From NCBI GenBank assembly GCA_022925895.1, contig JAKSYS010000408.1, positions 1 through 55,188 on the forward strand: DNA of 55,188 nt. The letters run 5' to 3'. Positions 20,402-32,773 of this stretch are shown here, in pieces. Position numbers and translations under genes: made by a program. This DNA comes from Fragilaria crotonensis. Its lineage: Eukaryota > Bacillariophyta > Fragilariophyceae > Fragilariales > Fragilariaceae. Numbering within the stretch: the stretch's first letter is position 1; every line of letters begins with the position of its first letter. The notes beneath the pieces are model-generated. The model had not been told where the DNA came from, did no database searches, and saw nothing but the letters and a program-made list of their open reading frames with translations.

Positions 20402-22849
20402 CAACTGTTGCACACCTTAGGTCCTTGCTGGCCGTGAAGTGAGCGGTGAGCCTAATACTTTGAACGCGAACATTCTCTAGGATTTGAGGGTAGGAGTAAG
20501 TCGTGTCAAGATGACAGAACTCGAACAGGAGCTAACATGTAAGATATAGTAGGAAATACTGTAGTGTGTAGTACTGGCGCGCAGATCCGATTTCAACTTT
20601 CAACTGGCACTCTGATTTTTCGTCTTTGACAGTCTTCATGGTCGGGTCGATGTTAATACTAGCCGTTAATCAAATTCAGGAATCAAATAAAGCAACCACG
20701 TGTAGGGCTAGAGCTAGGTATATTAACCTTGTAGAGAAAAACCCCGTGCTGTACTCTTGCTAAAGTGTGTATGAGTACAGTACAAGCATACCAAGAGCTT
20801 GCGACATTAAGTGCTAATGTAGTGGTGTGTAGTGTGCAGTGTGCAGTGTGCAGTGTGCAGTGTGCAGTGTGCAGTGTGCAGTGTGCAGTGTGCAGTGTGC
20901 AGTGTGCAGTGTGCAGTGTGCAGTGTGCAGTGTGCAGTGTGCAGTGTGCAGTGTGCAGTGTGCAGTGTGCAGTGTGCAGTGTGCAGTGTGCAGTGTGCAG
21001 TGTGCAGTGTGCAGTGTGCAGTGTGCAGTCAGCATCGTGCACTGTACACACGGCAATCCATGATGACTATACTCTAGATTGCAATTGCGAGTCTTATCCT
21101 TTGTTAACCCGTGCCAGCCCATTGATTTCATCACAACTGCTACATGGAACTTTTAAACAGAGAAGAATTCAAAAGGGACAACGAGCCCAGTGTAGCCCTG
21201 GATCTCTTGAGACATACAATAACAAAAAGAATGACAAACTTGCTTGTGACACACAAATAGTATCTCAGGACATGGCTGTCTTCTATCCCAGGAGTGTAAT
21301 TCAAAGACTGGAATGATTAGTCCATCTCAGGAAACAATAAGGCTGCATGAATGACCACCATCTTATGTGATTGTTCCACTTAATTGTAATCAACAAAAGC
21401 ATCCTCTGTCTCACATCCTACCCTTCTCAACACACCAGCAGCATTTTAAGTTGAGCAGGGGAAGTTTGTCTGATCTTGAATCAAAGCATGGCTGTACACA
21501 GGCAGGCGTAAAGATTGAAAAATCCAAGATTTTAATGATGAATGAGGAGGTGAACAGCCAGCCATGGCCTAGAAACCTTCAGTATTTTTGTATTTATTGT
21601 TTGCCAACAGTAAGGTTGGGTTGACAATTCAAAATTTGAAAAGCTCTATTTTTGGCATGCGCAAGGAGAATGAAAAGGAAAAAATGTGCAGTTATTCACT
21701 TTTTTGTCTCACATAGTAAGGGTGGGCCTAGCCCCCAAAAAATTACTAGCTTGTATGAACAGGGAAAGTATGTGCACTTGAGTTGGAGCATTTGTTTTTA
21801 TGCCTTGCTTGAACAGCACCAGTGGAGGGGGGATTCCAAAAAACACGTATCACTTGTTTTTGTAGATCGTTACGATACGTGTATTGTATTTTCAATGGGT
21901 TACAACCATGTGGATGTTAGTATTTCTAACTTTTTTGCTGTCGTTTCCAAAACACAACACATCCATTGATGGGCAATGAATTTGGTCGCTCCGTTGCATT
22001 TCATTCCATTCTTCTCCCTCTGTGAAAGTACCCTTGCATTCAGTTTGTTATGGACAAGAATACATGCTGTGGTACTTTATGTAGAGAAACATCATGCTCA
22101 GAAGCGCAAATGGTATCATAGCTACCGGTACCTGGTAGTTGCCAACCATCTTTGTCATTCTAGGTGTATCAAAAGACAGTTTAGAAGTAACTGTCTCAGT
22201 ACCAGCGTCGTATCAGCCAGTTGCCATTACATTCCTCATCAAGCACAGTATCTGACCTATCAGAGCATGGTGTAGGTTCGACAAATCCAAATTCCAACCA
22301 GAACAAGAAGGTTTGATAGCCCCGCCTGGGCTCGATTTTGCATGTTTCAGCTGTAAGAGGAATGGCTGCAGATTGCAAGATTATGAGCAGAAGTCAGAAG
22401 TACAATTTGTGATTTGTTTACCTCACACATCACACACACACAAATTTGGGCTAAAATTGCTGAAACAAAAAGTGTATGTTTATATATATATGTGATATTT
22501 TCTTTCAAAACGATAGAGCCTGATTTTTAACAATGGGATACACTTTTCGCGCGCTGCCGTTATCTAACGGACCAGATTTATTTAATTCGTGGATGTCTGC
22601 CTTCGTAATCTTTGATCCACTGGGCGCACGTATGGATGCTCTTAAAAACCAATATTGGATCCCGTATATAGTATGGAGTATATAACATGTTTCCACCTAA
22701 ATGTATGTATGATACTGTACGAGTGGAACACCGTCATGGCGTCATTGCAAGTATAATCCAGAATTTTCGATGTTTCACTCGCTATCACACGTGTTGCGTG
22801 GTCGAATCGAACCACTCCTTAGTAGTAGTTCAACTTTCTTGTCAGCGTC
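20402..22849. other. intergenic, 2.4 kb, no supported gene
   Basis: Apart from the heptamer array at about 20831-21028, I find nothing conserved. The open frames at 21367-21624, 21652-21969 and 21976-22275 have random composition. TACCGGTA is at 22123-22130. The right end, about 22680-22849, must contain the promoter of the next gene. Confidence 0.5.
20831..21028. repeat. (AGTGTGC)n heptanucleotide microsatellite, about 28 units
   Basis: A near-perfect array of a 7-base unit over about 198 bases. Because seven is not a multiple of three, all three forward frames cycle through the same repeat (Cys-Ser-Val-Gln-Cys-Ala-Val) without a stop. That produces artificial open frames on both strands; they are not genes. 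Confidence 0.95.
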
Positions 22850-24403
22850 ATGGTGCATTCTCGACGCGAGCTGCGGAGCATGGCACTCAAACATGGCAAC
22901 AGCAACATCCTTCGTCTTCGCATTCTCATCGCTGTCATGACATTACTTCTGTCCACAGTGACATTCGCAGGTGCAGCTGCAGTCGCCTCCGAGGAAGTCT
23001 CCCTTACGGATCTGGCAAATTTCATTACCCTGGCGACGTCGTACCTCGTCCGCGTGAGTCATACAAAGGAGCAAGACCCCAGGAACGAAGGAAAGTTTAC
23101 GTACATTGCCTATTTGGGTGAGGACCTTCCTCTTGATTTCACGTCCCGCAAGCAAAAAGAATACAATCTATTGCGTCACAACGGAGCCATTTACTCTTTG
23201 TCTCTGTCCTATACCAGAAAGAAGGATGAAGCTGTTCTAGCAGCCATGCAGAGATCAATTGGCTACCTCAAGAGGGAAGCAATCAGTCCTGTGCCAGATG
23301 TGTCCGACACCGAAATCTCGGATGACGGAAAGATATCAGAAGTACCAATCATTCCGAATCTTTTGGCTGCATGGGAGACTAAAGCGATAACTGGCGACTC
23401 TGGGTCCGTCAAAGCAAAACTGGGCGGAGCAGGCCTGGCCCTTATTGCCTTGGTTTCACTTGAAGAAATCACGCCTGGAGTGTCGGATCTCAACTACCTC
23501 CGACAAATTGGAGAGTTCATCAAGTTCTTGCAGCATGATAATGGATCATTCACCTGCAGGTACATTCCAACGGAAGGCGGAAAGGAAGATGAGTGGACTT
23601 CGCTCTATTACCCTGGTGAAGCTGCGTTGGGGTTGGTGTATCTGGCGACAATTGAAACTGACGCCTCGTACCGACAACGGTGGATAACTGTGGCAACCAA
23701 GGCACTCATGTACTTGGAGTCACTCCGCCGTACACAGGATTTGTCCGAAATAGAACCCGATCATTGGGCACTCCTTTCCACGCAGCGATTGTTACCTCTG
23801 TTGGACCCATCATCTAAGGAGTACTGGCTTGTATATGACCACGGTGTGCGGGTGGTCAAGTCCATGCTTGCTGGACACAGCAAGAAGGACCTCAAGGATA
23901 AAAACAAGGGATGTTTCACCGGAGATGAGCGCACCTGTCCAACAGCTACAAGGCTGGAAGGGTTGACGGCGTCACTGAGCTTCGTCAGAGATTCCGAGAT
24001 GTTCGTCTCTGAATATGAAGACAAGGCTGAGAGGTTAATCGATAGGATGCGCCACGATATTCGTCTCGGTATCCAGTTCTTAATAGAGTCTCAAGAAACT
24101 GACGACAGTCATAACATGCATGGAGGCGTGCCTGTCATCTTTCCGGCCGAGAACCACCATTCGAGGGAAGTTCGGGTGGACTACGTACAGCATTCCATGT
24201 CGGCCATGATTGCATACGAGACGCTGTTGCTGTCTGAGAAGCACCGCAAGAGATTGGGTTTCGGCATCAGCATGCCCGATAAACCAAAGGTTTTAGATGA
24301 AGGCTTCCCTTCGTGGTATCTCTTGGTTGTGTTCACAGTTGCGCTAACAGGAGTTGCAGTGTTTTCGTCGAAGAAGAAAGAGAAAGGAAACAAAAATGTG
24401 TGA
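22850..24403 (+). CDS. lumenal/extracellular membrane-anchored protein, helical-barrel type
   Basis: 517 residues, single exon, intact. An N-terminal hydrophobic stretch (ILIAVMTLLLSTVTFAGAAA, about residues 28-48) is a signal peptide, and a C-terminal helix (WYLLVVFTVALTGVAVF) is followed by a lysine-rich tail, giving a type I topology. The body is mostly helical with repeated patterns such as HNGAIYSLSLSY, LGGAGLALIALVSL, YYPGEAALGLVYLA and VDYVQHSMSAMIAYETLLL. These resemble helical (alpha/alpha) toroid carbohydrate enzymes and terpene-cyclase-like folds. The exact family is not recognised and no reaction is assigned. Confidence 0.7.
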   Translation: MVHSRRELRSMALKHGNSNILRLRILIAVMTLLLSTVTFAGAAAVASEEVSLTDLANFITLATSYLVRVSHTKEQDPRNEGKFTYIAYLGEDLPLDFTSRKQKEYNLLRHNGAIYSLSLSYTRKKDEAVLAAMQRSIGYLKREAISPVPDVSDTEISDDGKISEVPIIPNLLAAWETKAITGDSGSVKAKLGGAGLALIALVSLEEITPGVSDLNYLRQIGEFIKFLQHDNGSFTCRYIPTEGGKEDEWTSLYYPGEAALGLVYLATIETDASYRQRWITVATKALMYLESLRRTQDLSEIEPDHWALLSTQRLLPLLDPSSKEYWLVYDHGVRVVKSMLAGHSKKDLKDKNKGCFTGDERTCPTATRLEGLTASLSFVRDSEMFVSEYEDKAERLIDRMRHDIRLGIQFLIESQETDDSHNMHGGVPVIFPAENHHSREVRVDYVQHSMSAMIAYETLLLSEKHRKRLGFGISMPDKPKVLDEGFPSWYLLVVFTVALTGVAVFSSKKKEKGNKNV

Positions 24404-25150
24404 ATGACTTTCTTTTATCCCAATTGTGCCTAGCAACATGGTACTCGGAGTACAACGTACCAGTCATCTGCAGTACCAGGCAATTGATGGCTGGTAATAC
24501 CTTGGTACAAGTAGCCTTGATCCTATTCACAGAGGGTGGATACTAACGTAAGTTTGTTATTTGTCCGCCCTCGTTTTACTTAGTTTTGACCAAAAAAATC
24601 GTGTGGTAGTAACGACAGTAAATCCGGGATCCAGGGTAAATACCGATTGATGCAACATTGCCAATCCTTCTCGCTATTACCAGGTAGTATTCCAGAGATG
24701 TTGATAGTATGATGATGGTGATATGGATGATCTTGGTGTTGCGGATGATGTCATAAGTCACTGCAACCCTTCCTTGTTTTTTTCTGCCTTACACTCCTGG
24801 GAACAACTTTCAACGTGACCCTGCAGCATCCATTTGTGTATTGGAAAAACTAGTCACTGACACTTAACTTTTTGTATTGAACAATATGTAGTTGTTGTTG
24901 GTGCGCCGACCTTTGCACAATCTGTCCCGACAGAAGAGCACTATTCTTTCTCCATGTTCTAGTTCACCACCAACAATGTGGCATCAAACCTTCCTTTAGG
25001 TGGTTCCAAGTGTTTATCCTTTCTCGTACCTCATTCCTAACCTCAAATCATAAGTATATTTTGCAATCCTTCCCGGCAGAGGAGTGTCCTTCGCTCTCTT
25101 AGTCACACTGACACTATATGTACATATGTACCATCAAAATTTTGAGAGTA
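24404..25150. other. intergenic leading into Crypton-like remains
   Basis: No gene supported. TACTCGGAGTA lies at 24442-24452, just after the preceding stop. Further right there may be the untraceable 5' half of the decayed recombinase element. Confidence 0.45.
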
Positions 25151-25159
25151 TCCGTAACA

Positions 25160-26260
25160 GTTGCATTGGGAAGGGAGTGCCCCACACGTTTTGAGTGGCA
25201 CAACATGTCCGCCACCAATTGCCTCGATTGCGAATCGGGGTGATTGGTCAATGGGAAAAGGTCTTGACACAAACTGGCAATTTGCCAACGTAAATGCCTA
25301 CCTTGGACGTTGCCTCTGTGGCCTAGACCCAAACCTCTGTACATTTTCTGTACTCTCCCATCCATGGACAGTGGACAATCCAGTTCATGAACCTGATATT
25401 GAAGAGGCATTGCAATTAATGCATGGTGTAATTATTGCTCAACACCCCATCAGTATCCTCACGGTTTTGGTTTGACAATTGATGTCTGTTGCCTTTGCCT
25501 CCAATTGGTTACTATGTGCTTCATCTGCTCTTCATTGTTGTCCTGGACATTCAATTGTCTGCCGTTCCTCTCCTTCAAAATCCTGGGCTACTACTTTGTT
25601 GTTTGAAAACATTCATCACAATTGAAAGTTTGAATTGTTCACTGGCTGTACCTTCTGGCATCCCACCTCATGTCAAGCAGCTAAATCTGATGACGTTGCT
25701 CCATGAGCATTGCCAAACAGCACTGCTATGATGGGACAATCAGCAATAATCAGCAATCTGCTGTTGTAAGAGAGTATATCTTTGAGGCTATGGCGTTAAG
25801 ACCTATTGAAAATGGTCAAATCACCCCCTGCCACCAGATTGTGGACATATTGGATGAGATCAGGAATGGTATCTGAGAGGATGTGCAGGCTCAACTTGAA
25901 CTCATTCATGCTGAACCTGTCATTAACTGTCAAGGCACTGTTGATGCTGTAGCAACTGGGAATGGTGGAGGACTGCAGTGGACACTATTGACACATGCAG
26001 GCAGGTTCTTGTGGGATGTTCCCCATACCTTTGCCTTCCCAGTATCTGTAAAGAGAGATGTGGGTTGGTGCCTGTGGCTTCAAGGAATGCCGGCAGATAT
26101 GATGGTGGTGGGTGAGAATGGGGGAATTGATACAAAACAAGATCAAAGCCTTTCGGAAGAAGCTTGCAGAGGCTTTCAAGTTGCACTGGACGCCACTATT
26201 TGCAATGATTGAGAAGGGTGTGGGTGAGATGTCTGGGAACGGAGTATGTGAAAACAAGGG
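25160..26260 (+). pseudogene. remains of a tyrosine-recombinase (Crypton-like) element
   Basis: Several frames together read like the C-terminal half of the tyrosine-recombinase proteins common in diatom genomes. One frame gives SGTTCPPPIASIANRGDWSM, followed closely by AYLGRCLCGLDPN, the usual Gly-Arg-Gly-Leu block. A second gives SVAFASNWLLCASSALHCC. Near 25660 comes GIPPHVKQL, matching the conserved Gly-Ile-Pro-Pro-His-Val of the family. Near 26050 is VKRDVGWCLWLQGMP, then (in another frame) FRKKLAEAFKLHWTPLFAMI. Many stops and frame changes intervene. Identification rests on remembered motif order, so it is moderate. Boundaries are uncertain. Confidence 0.45.
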
Positions 26261-27195
26261 TTAGCTATGTTTTTCAAACAACAAAGCTTCTTCACAATGA
26301 TTGGGAAATTGCCACATGGGCAATGTACTACTTGGTGAGCAGGAGTGTGAATATGAAAAAGGGGAAAAGTGACGACAATCCGCCCAGGATTGAAGTGCCA
26401 TTGAGGCACAAATGCTGTGGTCATCTGCCTAGGTCAGCAGCCAGAGCAACAACGCCGTCATGGCCCACACACTGTGATTCAGCAGGAGGCAGCACAAGTG
26501 ACACACACCAACCATGACTCTGCCAACGATGGTTTCGAGTAACCGATGAACACAGTGAGAAACACTTGAAAAAACCATCACAAATACCACAAACACATGA
26601 CACGACTGCACAGGAAGATCTGGTGATTATGAACCTTATTTTGTTGAAGGAATAGGATAAAAACTGTGGTTTCACTTCAGACGTCACAGCAATGGTGCTG
26701 TGAAGAATGGCATGGTGTGTTAGTGCAAATTTGTTGGCACCATCTTGTCAACAACATGGTGCAAAGGATGCTAGCAATATGTTTGTGGTTTTTGGCTTTC
26801 CAGGCAGAACAAATCTTGAGATGCTGGACATCTGACCCATTGGTGATTGTGCATCACAAATATTTTGCAGCATCTTGGTTTTAAGTAGTATTGAAGCTAC
26901 ACAAACTTGTTTACATACATCAATATATGTGATCATTGCTTAACTACATTGCCATTTAGGTTATACACCTATTCTAGAGGCATAGCTTAGGTGTATGCTT
27001 TCCCCCCTCACTTATACGGCTCCTCGTATACGAGTAAAGACTACCGATAGAGAGAGAACAACTCATTTTAACAAGAAATATGCACACATGTATGATACAT
27101 ACATGCCTGTAAGCTGTAAGTGCCCTTCATACTACCAAATTGCTCTTAGACGAACTGTGATTCGACGCTGCAACGGAAGGTGTTAGGAGCTGTAA
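26261..27195. other. intergenic, possibly decayed element tail
   Basis: No gene supported. Composition resembles the preceding Crypton-like remains up to about 26880. Beyond that I see nothing recognisable before the microsatellite. Confidence 0.4.
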
Positions 27196-27371
27196 TGTAC
27201 TGCTGTACTGCTGTACTGCTGTACTGCTGTACTGCTGTACTGCTGTACTGCTGTACTGCTGTACTGCTATACTGCTGTACTGCTGAACTGCTGTACTGAT
27301 ACTGCTATACTGCTATACTGCTATACTGCTATACTGCTGTACTGCTGTACTGCTGTACTGCTATACTGCTA
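27196..27371. repeat. (GTACTGCT)n microsatellite, left arm
   Basis: About 22 copies of an 8-base unit, GTACTGCT drifting to ATACTGCT toward the right. The array stops abruptly at 27371 against the transposon end, and the same kind of repeat resumes at 32997. Confidence 0.9.
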
Positions 27372-27655
27372 CAATAGCGACCAAGGAGTGGGATGACTCG
27401 TGTTGAAAGACTCGACCATTTGTGCGTAACCTTTCTTTTCCTATATACGAATCCGTTTATTCGCCATGTTGTCAATAACGTTGTGCAACGGAAGGACTAA
27501 GTACTCGTGTTTTGGAATAAACGTCTTAAAACGCCGTCTCTCTAAGTAATTTTCGAGGAGTAAGATAACCGTAATTTGATTTTACGCAAGTCTAAACCAG
27601 ATTTTGGCATACGTCTCCCTTTTACACCATAGCAGTCGCTTGTTAACATGCAATC

Positions 27656-29100
27656 ATGACAGCGTTGCCAACAGGTCCTCCTCCATTTTGTTGGAATGAA
27701 GTTGAACCTGAAGATCATGATGAAGGGCAAGATGGTGTTGTGGCTTCTTCTCATTCCTGCTACTCAAAGCAGCTGAAGACTGATCTCGTGCCGGGCACCT
27801 TTATCTTAGCTGCGGCAGCAAGCGACGATATCAGCAGTAACAGCAACAGAGGACGAGGGCGTGAGATTGTCGCAAGAATTGTAAGGGCTGTTGGAGGCGG
27901 CCCACCCTTGTCAGTTGAGGTGAACATTTTCAGGAAAATGTCAGAAGTTGTTGCCGGACAAGAACAGGGAAGAGAGAGCGCAACTTATTGCCTCAGGGGT
28001 TTCGTGAATGTCATTTGAGACATATACCAGAGATAGTCCAGACAACGGAGCTGAGGGTTGTCGCCATGACCAACATTACAAATTTGGCATTTGTCTTCAC
28101 CGCAGCGTCACTGAACGACACGTCGAACTTCTATTTCACTTGTCAGGGGATGGCAAATGCTTTCCTCTTGAGATACCGAGTCAATTCACCAAGGGAGGAA
28201 GATTCAAGTAACCAGCACGCCCGAAGAAGAAACACCGTTTTTGATCGAAGTTCCCAGGAGATGCTGTCTTCCCTTTCCCTCCTGTTACGCAAATTCAAGG
28301 TATTTTGACTGCTTTGCTCGACGAATTTGGAACAATATTGTATTAGTGAAGTTGGAGATTATGAAGTTGCTTGGGAGATACTCGAAGCAACAAGGGCTAT
28401 TCGGACGCGAGTGTGCTCGGCTGTATCTGACAGCCGAGACATGGGGCTTTATTTGCCTTCAGTGCAATGATGTACTGAAGGCTTCTGATTTTGGATCATC
28501 AAAACGGCATCGTGTTCATCGTACCGTAGAGAGTGGACTTGTCGTTAAAGCTGCTCGGGTTCAGAAATTTTGCACTGTTATGCGATTTTCAACAAAGACT
28601 GAACTCAAGGGCCTCTCTCGTCTCCTTGGAGAATCAGTTACCGCAGGCCAGCGATGTCGTCTGCCAAAAAAGCTCTGAACCCAAATCCCTATTGATCAAT
28701 GATGTTATAAATGTCGTTTGCGGGTCAGATGCAAGAGAATCATGCTTCATAGCGCGGACTCCTTGCGACGGTATTGATTTCGAGTTTGATGTGTGAGCTG
28801 TTTATCACAGTGCGATATTCACGTTATGCATATACAAAAAACACAAGCATTGCACATGGACGCGATCCTTTGCTGTATTCGCTGATTGCTCGTTCCAATC
28901 CGTACATTTTGCAAAACGAGGATACTATTGCTGAAGACAATGACAACACCGATGACGAGTCAGAGTCTGGTGTTGTCGTGCAGGAAAGTGAATTCCAAGA
29001 TGGCGATGGTCGGCTATGGCGAGTGACTCATTTAAACGAAATGCATGTCGTTGCGAAGTGCATATATCCAAAACAAAAAATCAAATGCATGGTAGCTTGA
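27656..29100 (+). pseudogene. transposon accessory protein, frameshifted
   Basis: A chain of collinear open blocks on the plus strand inside the 5.6-kb element. They begin MTALPTGPPPFCWNEVEPED, include PGTFILAAAASDDI and a Gly/Arg patch, then ELRVVAMTNITNLAFVFTAA (28040-28110). A block in a third frame follows (VTQIQGILTALLDEFGTILY, near 28290), then one reading LINDVINVVCGSD. The last block, to 29100, ends DGRLWRVTHLNEMHVVAKCI, a small beta-strand pattern. At least four frame changes are needed; some could be introns. No family is recognised. Position and orientation, convergent with the large gene, suggest the element's second gene. Confidence 0.4.
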
Positions 29101-29238
29101 AATCATTCGACCTCACATTGGCTAAACAATGGATAAGACAACGACTTGCTGGCTAGGTGCAGCGACACAACTAGCTAGTAGCAGTACAACTAGTGTTGAT
29201 AACAAGCAGTAGCACAAACACTAGTACTACTAGTAGTC

Positions 29239-32200
29239 TCATTCATAAACGTCGTCGTCATCATTGTTTTCGGAAATCATCTGTGTCCGGTAACCTTTCG
29301 GAAGAGGATGCATTTCTGCATACTGACGAATGCTTGTTTCGGTGGTGCGACAAAGGAACATGAGTCGTCTTTGTAGCCACCGAGCAATCGGAATCAGTCG
29401 CGACTTTTTGCTGTCTCCTCTCACGCCACCTCCATGATTCGTCCGCCGAAAGAAAAAGGTCTTCACTAATGAATTCATAGCCTCCCAACCTTGTTGGGAG
29501 AATCGGTACAGGTTTCGCCATTTATACAAGTAATCGGAGATATGCCCCGCTCCAATCATGTGCAGATAGTTAGTCACCCCCTCCTTTTGCCACAATCGAA
29601 TCCATGCTTGAAAAAACTTATCTGCATGGCATTGATAAGTCGATATCTCAGCATTTGTGAAGTCTTCACGTTTCCTGACAAGCACCATTGCTATCCGATA
29701 ATTGTTGACCGCTGTCGTCCATAACAATTGTCTCTCTGGATCTACAACGCAAAATTCAATCATGACATCAAGCAAATTGACAATTCGACGTGTGCGAACG
29801 TTGTCCATAGTAATAGGACCGACTTCCTTCTTTTTAGCGTCAAAGGGGCACATCCACTGACAGGGGTCTTCAGCGGTTCCAAGAATTGATTTGTTGATCA
29901 AGCCTTCAAGATCGGAAACGAATCGAGACACTCTGACACCTTCCGCGTTGACATCCAAATAAATGTGTTTCTTCTTTGCGTTTGAGAGTCCCTCGATAAC
30001 GATCATAGTCAAAAGCTTGATTCCATTGCGATTCTCCATGTGAAGAATGCATGGTAAGGTATTCATGAGCAGGAAATATGCCCCTTCTTTCGCATCACCG
30101 TGCGCTATCTCGTTAGTCAGTCTAACGATCGTGGACTCTCGTTTCAGCGAATCCTGTAAACGATCACGTCGCGTCTCAATGCTTCCTCCAGTGTCGAGAC
30201 TGCGGAGCATTAGTTCGTCCGAAAGCAACTGAGAGAACAAGCGCATCTCGATAGCGTTCTGCGGCAGGAAGTAAATTGAAAAAGCATTGGTTGTAGAGCT
30301 TACAAGTGGTTGCTCCACATCGACGTCATCACAACTCATCTTAGACTCTGCTCTAATCTCATTGAGAGCATTCCCCAAGACAGACAACAGCTCAGCCACT
30401 TCTGTTTTGATTGATTGGACTCGCTCTGGGGATGCGATCTCTTTATGAAAGCAAAGCCACTCAGGATCCTCATTCAACGAACACCATCGGGCACACAAAC
30501 GTGGATTTGGCGTGGCCAAACAATCCGATTCTGTTGCACATCCGGTGCATGGTAGCGTATGGACCTTAGCGGCCCCGCCTTTGCACAATCCCTTCCACTG
30601 TGCGCTCAAATCGCAGTTCGTCATGCATTTGAATGGCATGAAGCCTTCAAGCTCTGGTGGGATAGTGTCAAGTGAGCCAAGGTTGTCAAGAAACGAGAAC
30701 AATGTTGCGAATTCTTTAAACGTCTCCTTTGTCTCGCGTCCCATCATGATTTTCAAAGGTATGCAAAGGTTCCGCGACTGTGCCTTCATAGTTGTCGGAT
30801 TGTCCAATAGGGGTTGCCTCGTCAAAGGGCACCTCGCGCCTCGGTCGGTGATCTTAATTCCTCCAGCTATAATGGACAAATTTTTTGTTAAGGATGCACC
30901 ATCGATAGACGATGCCATGGACAGCGATCGAAACTTTCCGACCTCATTTAAATGGAAAGCCTGCGTAATGCATATCATTGCTTTGGCATAATTGAACTCA
31001 ACTACTTCGCCATTGTTTGTTGTTTCTTTCAACTCGAATGGGCATCGCGGACGAGCATACCATTCAACCAAACTTGCCATACGTTTGATTTCGGACTTTG
31101 AAGGAATCATCGAACCCCGATACCACTTCAATCCTGATGTCTCGACTCTTCTTAGTACGTCAATCCCTTCATAGGACAGAGTACCACCAGACAAATCCAT
31201 CTCTCGCAATACATTATAAGAGTGAACACATTTTCTCTGAAGTGTTTGCGACAGAGCTTCAACAATTCCGGCAGGTTTGAGCCCTCGTTCCACACAGCCT
31301 GCGCAACCAAGGGACCGGTTCGTTTCGAATTCCATCTCGGATACTTTTTCAAAACATCCTGAATTGATTGCAACACTTCATGTTTGAAAACCTGGTTCCA
31401 ACTGTGACTGCGACCACGCTTACTTTGCGAATTTGTAGGGATGCTCGCTGTTGCTCTGGTGAAGGCTTCCCTCCTTGCCGATTCATCCAATCCTTTGTTT
31501 TTTTAGCGGTGTCTTCTAATACTTTATTCTTTCGTGACATGTCTTGTATTCTCTCTTTCAGCAGAACTACCTTTCCTTGTAACTGATTGAGCACAATATC
31601 TTTTTCTCGAAGCAGCTGCCGCAGTGTTTCTGCATTCACCAGCAATCCTCCACCATCTAGCATAGTATACGCTCTCGTAGCATTAGGGATTGGAAACTCG
31701 TCATCTGCTGCATGCGGACAATCGGACATGCCGGTTTCATCACGCTCCTCGTTGTCGGAATTCGTATCACGACTCTCTTTGGCATCACTAGGAGTATCAC
31801 TGAGCTCGCCGTCATCTAATCCACCCCCCGACGAAGAAGAACCCGAAGAAGCGACAGACCGATGTCCTTTTAGTACACCAGCACAACCACTCAAATTTGA
31901 ACTGGCACGAGAATTGATAGCACTGCTGTTGAGAGCATCTCTTGCAAGGTTTGATTTGACTGTACTTAACTTGCAGTATTCGTTGCGAACAGATGTTGGA
32001 TGCGAAAAACAGCTGTGATTTGCAGTGCAACGAAATCGTGTTGACAGTCTTGACCCCTTAATGTTGCTATCTGGAAGACGATCATCCCATAAATCACAAG
32101 GGTTGCAGAAAAAGAATCCTTGCCCTCGAAACGCAAAATGACGAGTCCGTCCATAGTCTGTGCACATCGGCCTTCGTCGTCCTCTCAAGAATCTCTCACT

Positions 32201-32475
32201 TGGTGAAGGTGGAGTTGTAGCAGCTCGCGTCGAAGCACTCGGAGGTGTCCCTAATTCTTCCTCAATTTTTTGCTGAGCTCTCGTTGTCCTCGTTGTTCTT
32301 GCCGGCGTAACCGCTGCTGTATCTTTCTCTACGGCCCCCCATTATTGTTGTTGTCGTACTGTGTTGCCGCCGTACCACGACCATCATGCTCAGTTGAAGT
32401 TTCCAGCAGCAACTTTCTCTTGAGCCGACGTCTTTTGGACTCCCTTCTAGCTGCACGTCCGTACGAGGCTTCCAT
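29239..32475 (-). pseudogene. large transposase-like protein of the 5.6-kb element, frameshifted
   Basis: The likely start is ATG at 32475 (MEASYGRAARRESKRRRLKR, basic). A G-run near 32335 shifts frame into an RTTRTTRAQQKIEEELG segment, then a Cys/His-rich region (FRGQGFFFCNPCDLWDD), an acidic Ser-rich linker and a coiled-coil (EKDIVLNQLQGKVVLLKERI). Two further shifts, near 31410 and 31225, lead into the main 698-codon frame. That frame has SIDGASLTKNLSIIAGGIKI (candidate first Asp), TNCDLSAQWKGLCKGGAAK (second), a Cys-rich insertion (CTGCATESDC...LCARWC), and MIGAGHISDYLYKW then SQQGWEAMNSLVK (candidate Glu). The layout is that of a DDE transposase with a zinc-binding insertion; assignment of residues is inference. 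Confidence 0.55.
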
Positions 32476-32773
32476 GTGCTCGACCCGATTCCCAGAACGT
32501 GTGTACATGATGATGATGGGGATCAAGGACAAATGCACAACAGCAACTCCTTGTTTGACTTATCTAGCTAGTCTAGCTACATTGATCCTGCTCAGTGTAT
32601 CGATCGACACACCCCAATCTGGTACCAAATTGGTGTGGAAGGTGTGCAAGAACTTTTTGACGTCACAAATTGATATTTTTTGGATGACCTCTGGTGTAGA
32701 ATTGTACACAAAAATCTGTGTCCATGTCAAAAACTATTTTATCTCTGTGACCGACTGCCTCCAAGGCTGAAAG

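Noticed and set aside
20683-21316. Long open frames on both strands (up to 183 codons) around 20.8-21.0 kb
   Set aside because: They are produced by the heptamer array, which has no stop in any forward frame; no conserved sequence outside the repeat.
21367-22495. Series of short plus-strand open frames
   Set aside because: No similarity, no shared signals and no codon pattern; likely chance frames in AT-rich intergenic DNA.
27196-27371. Possible CRISPR-like array of regular repeats
   Set aside because: The units are contiguous 8-base repeats with no spacers, and the host is eukaryotic.
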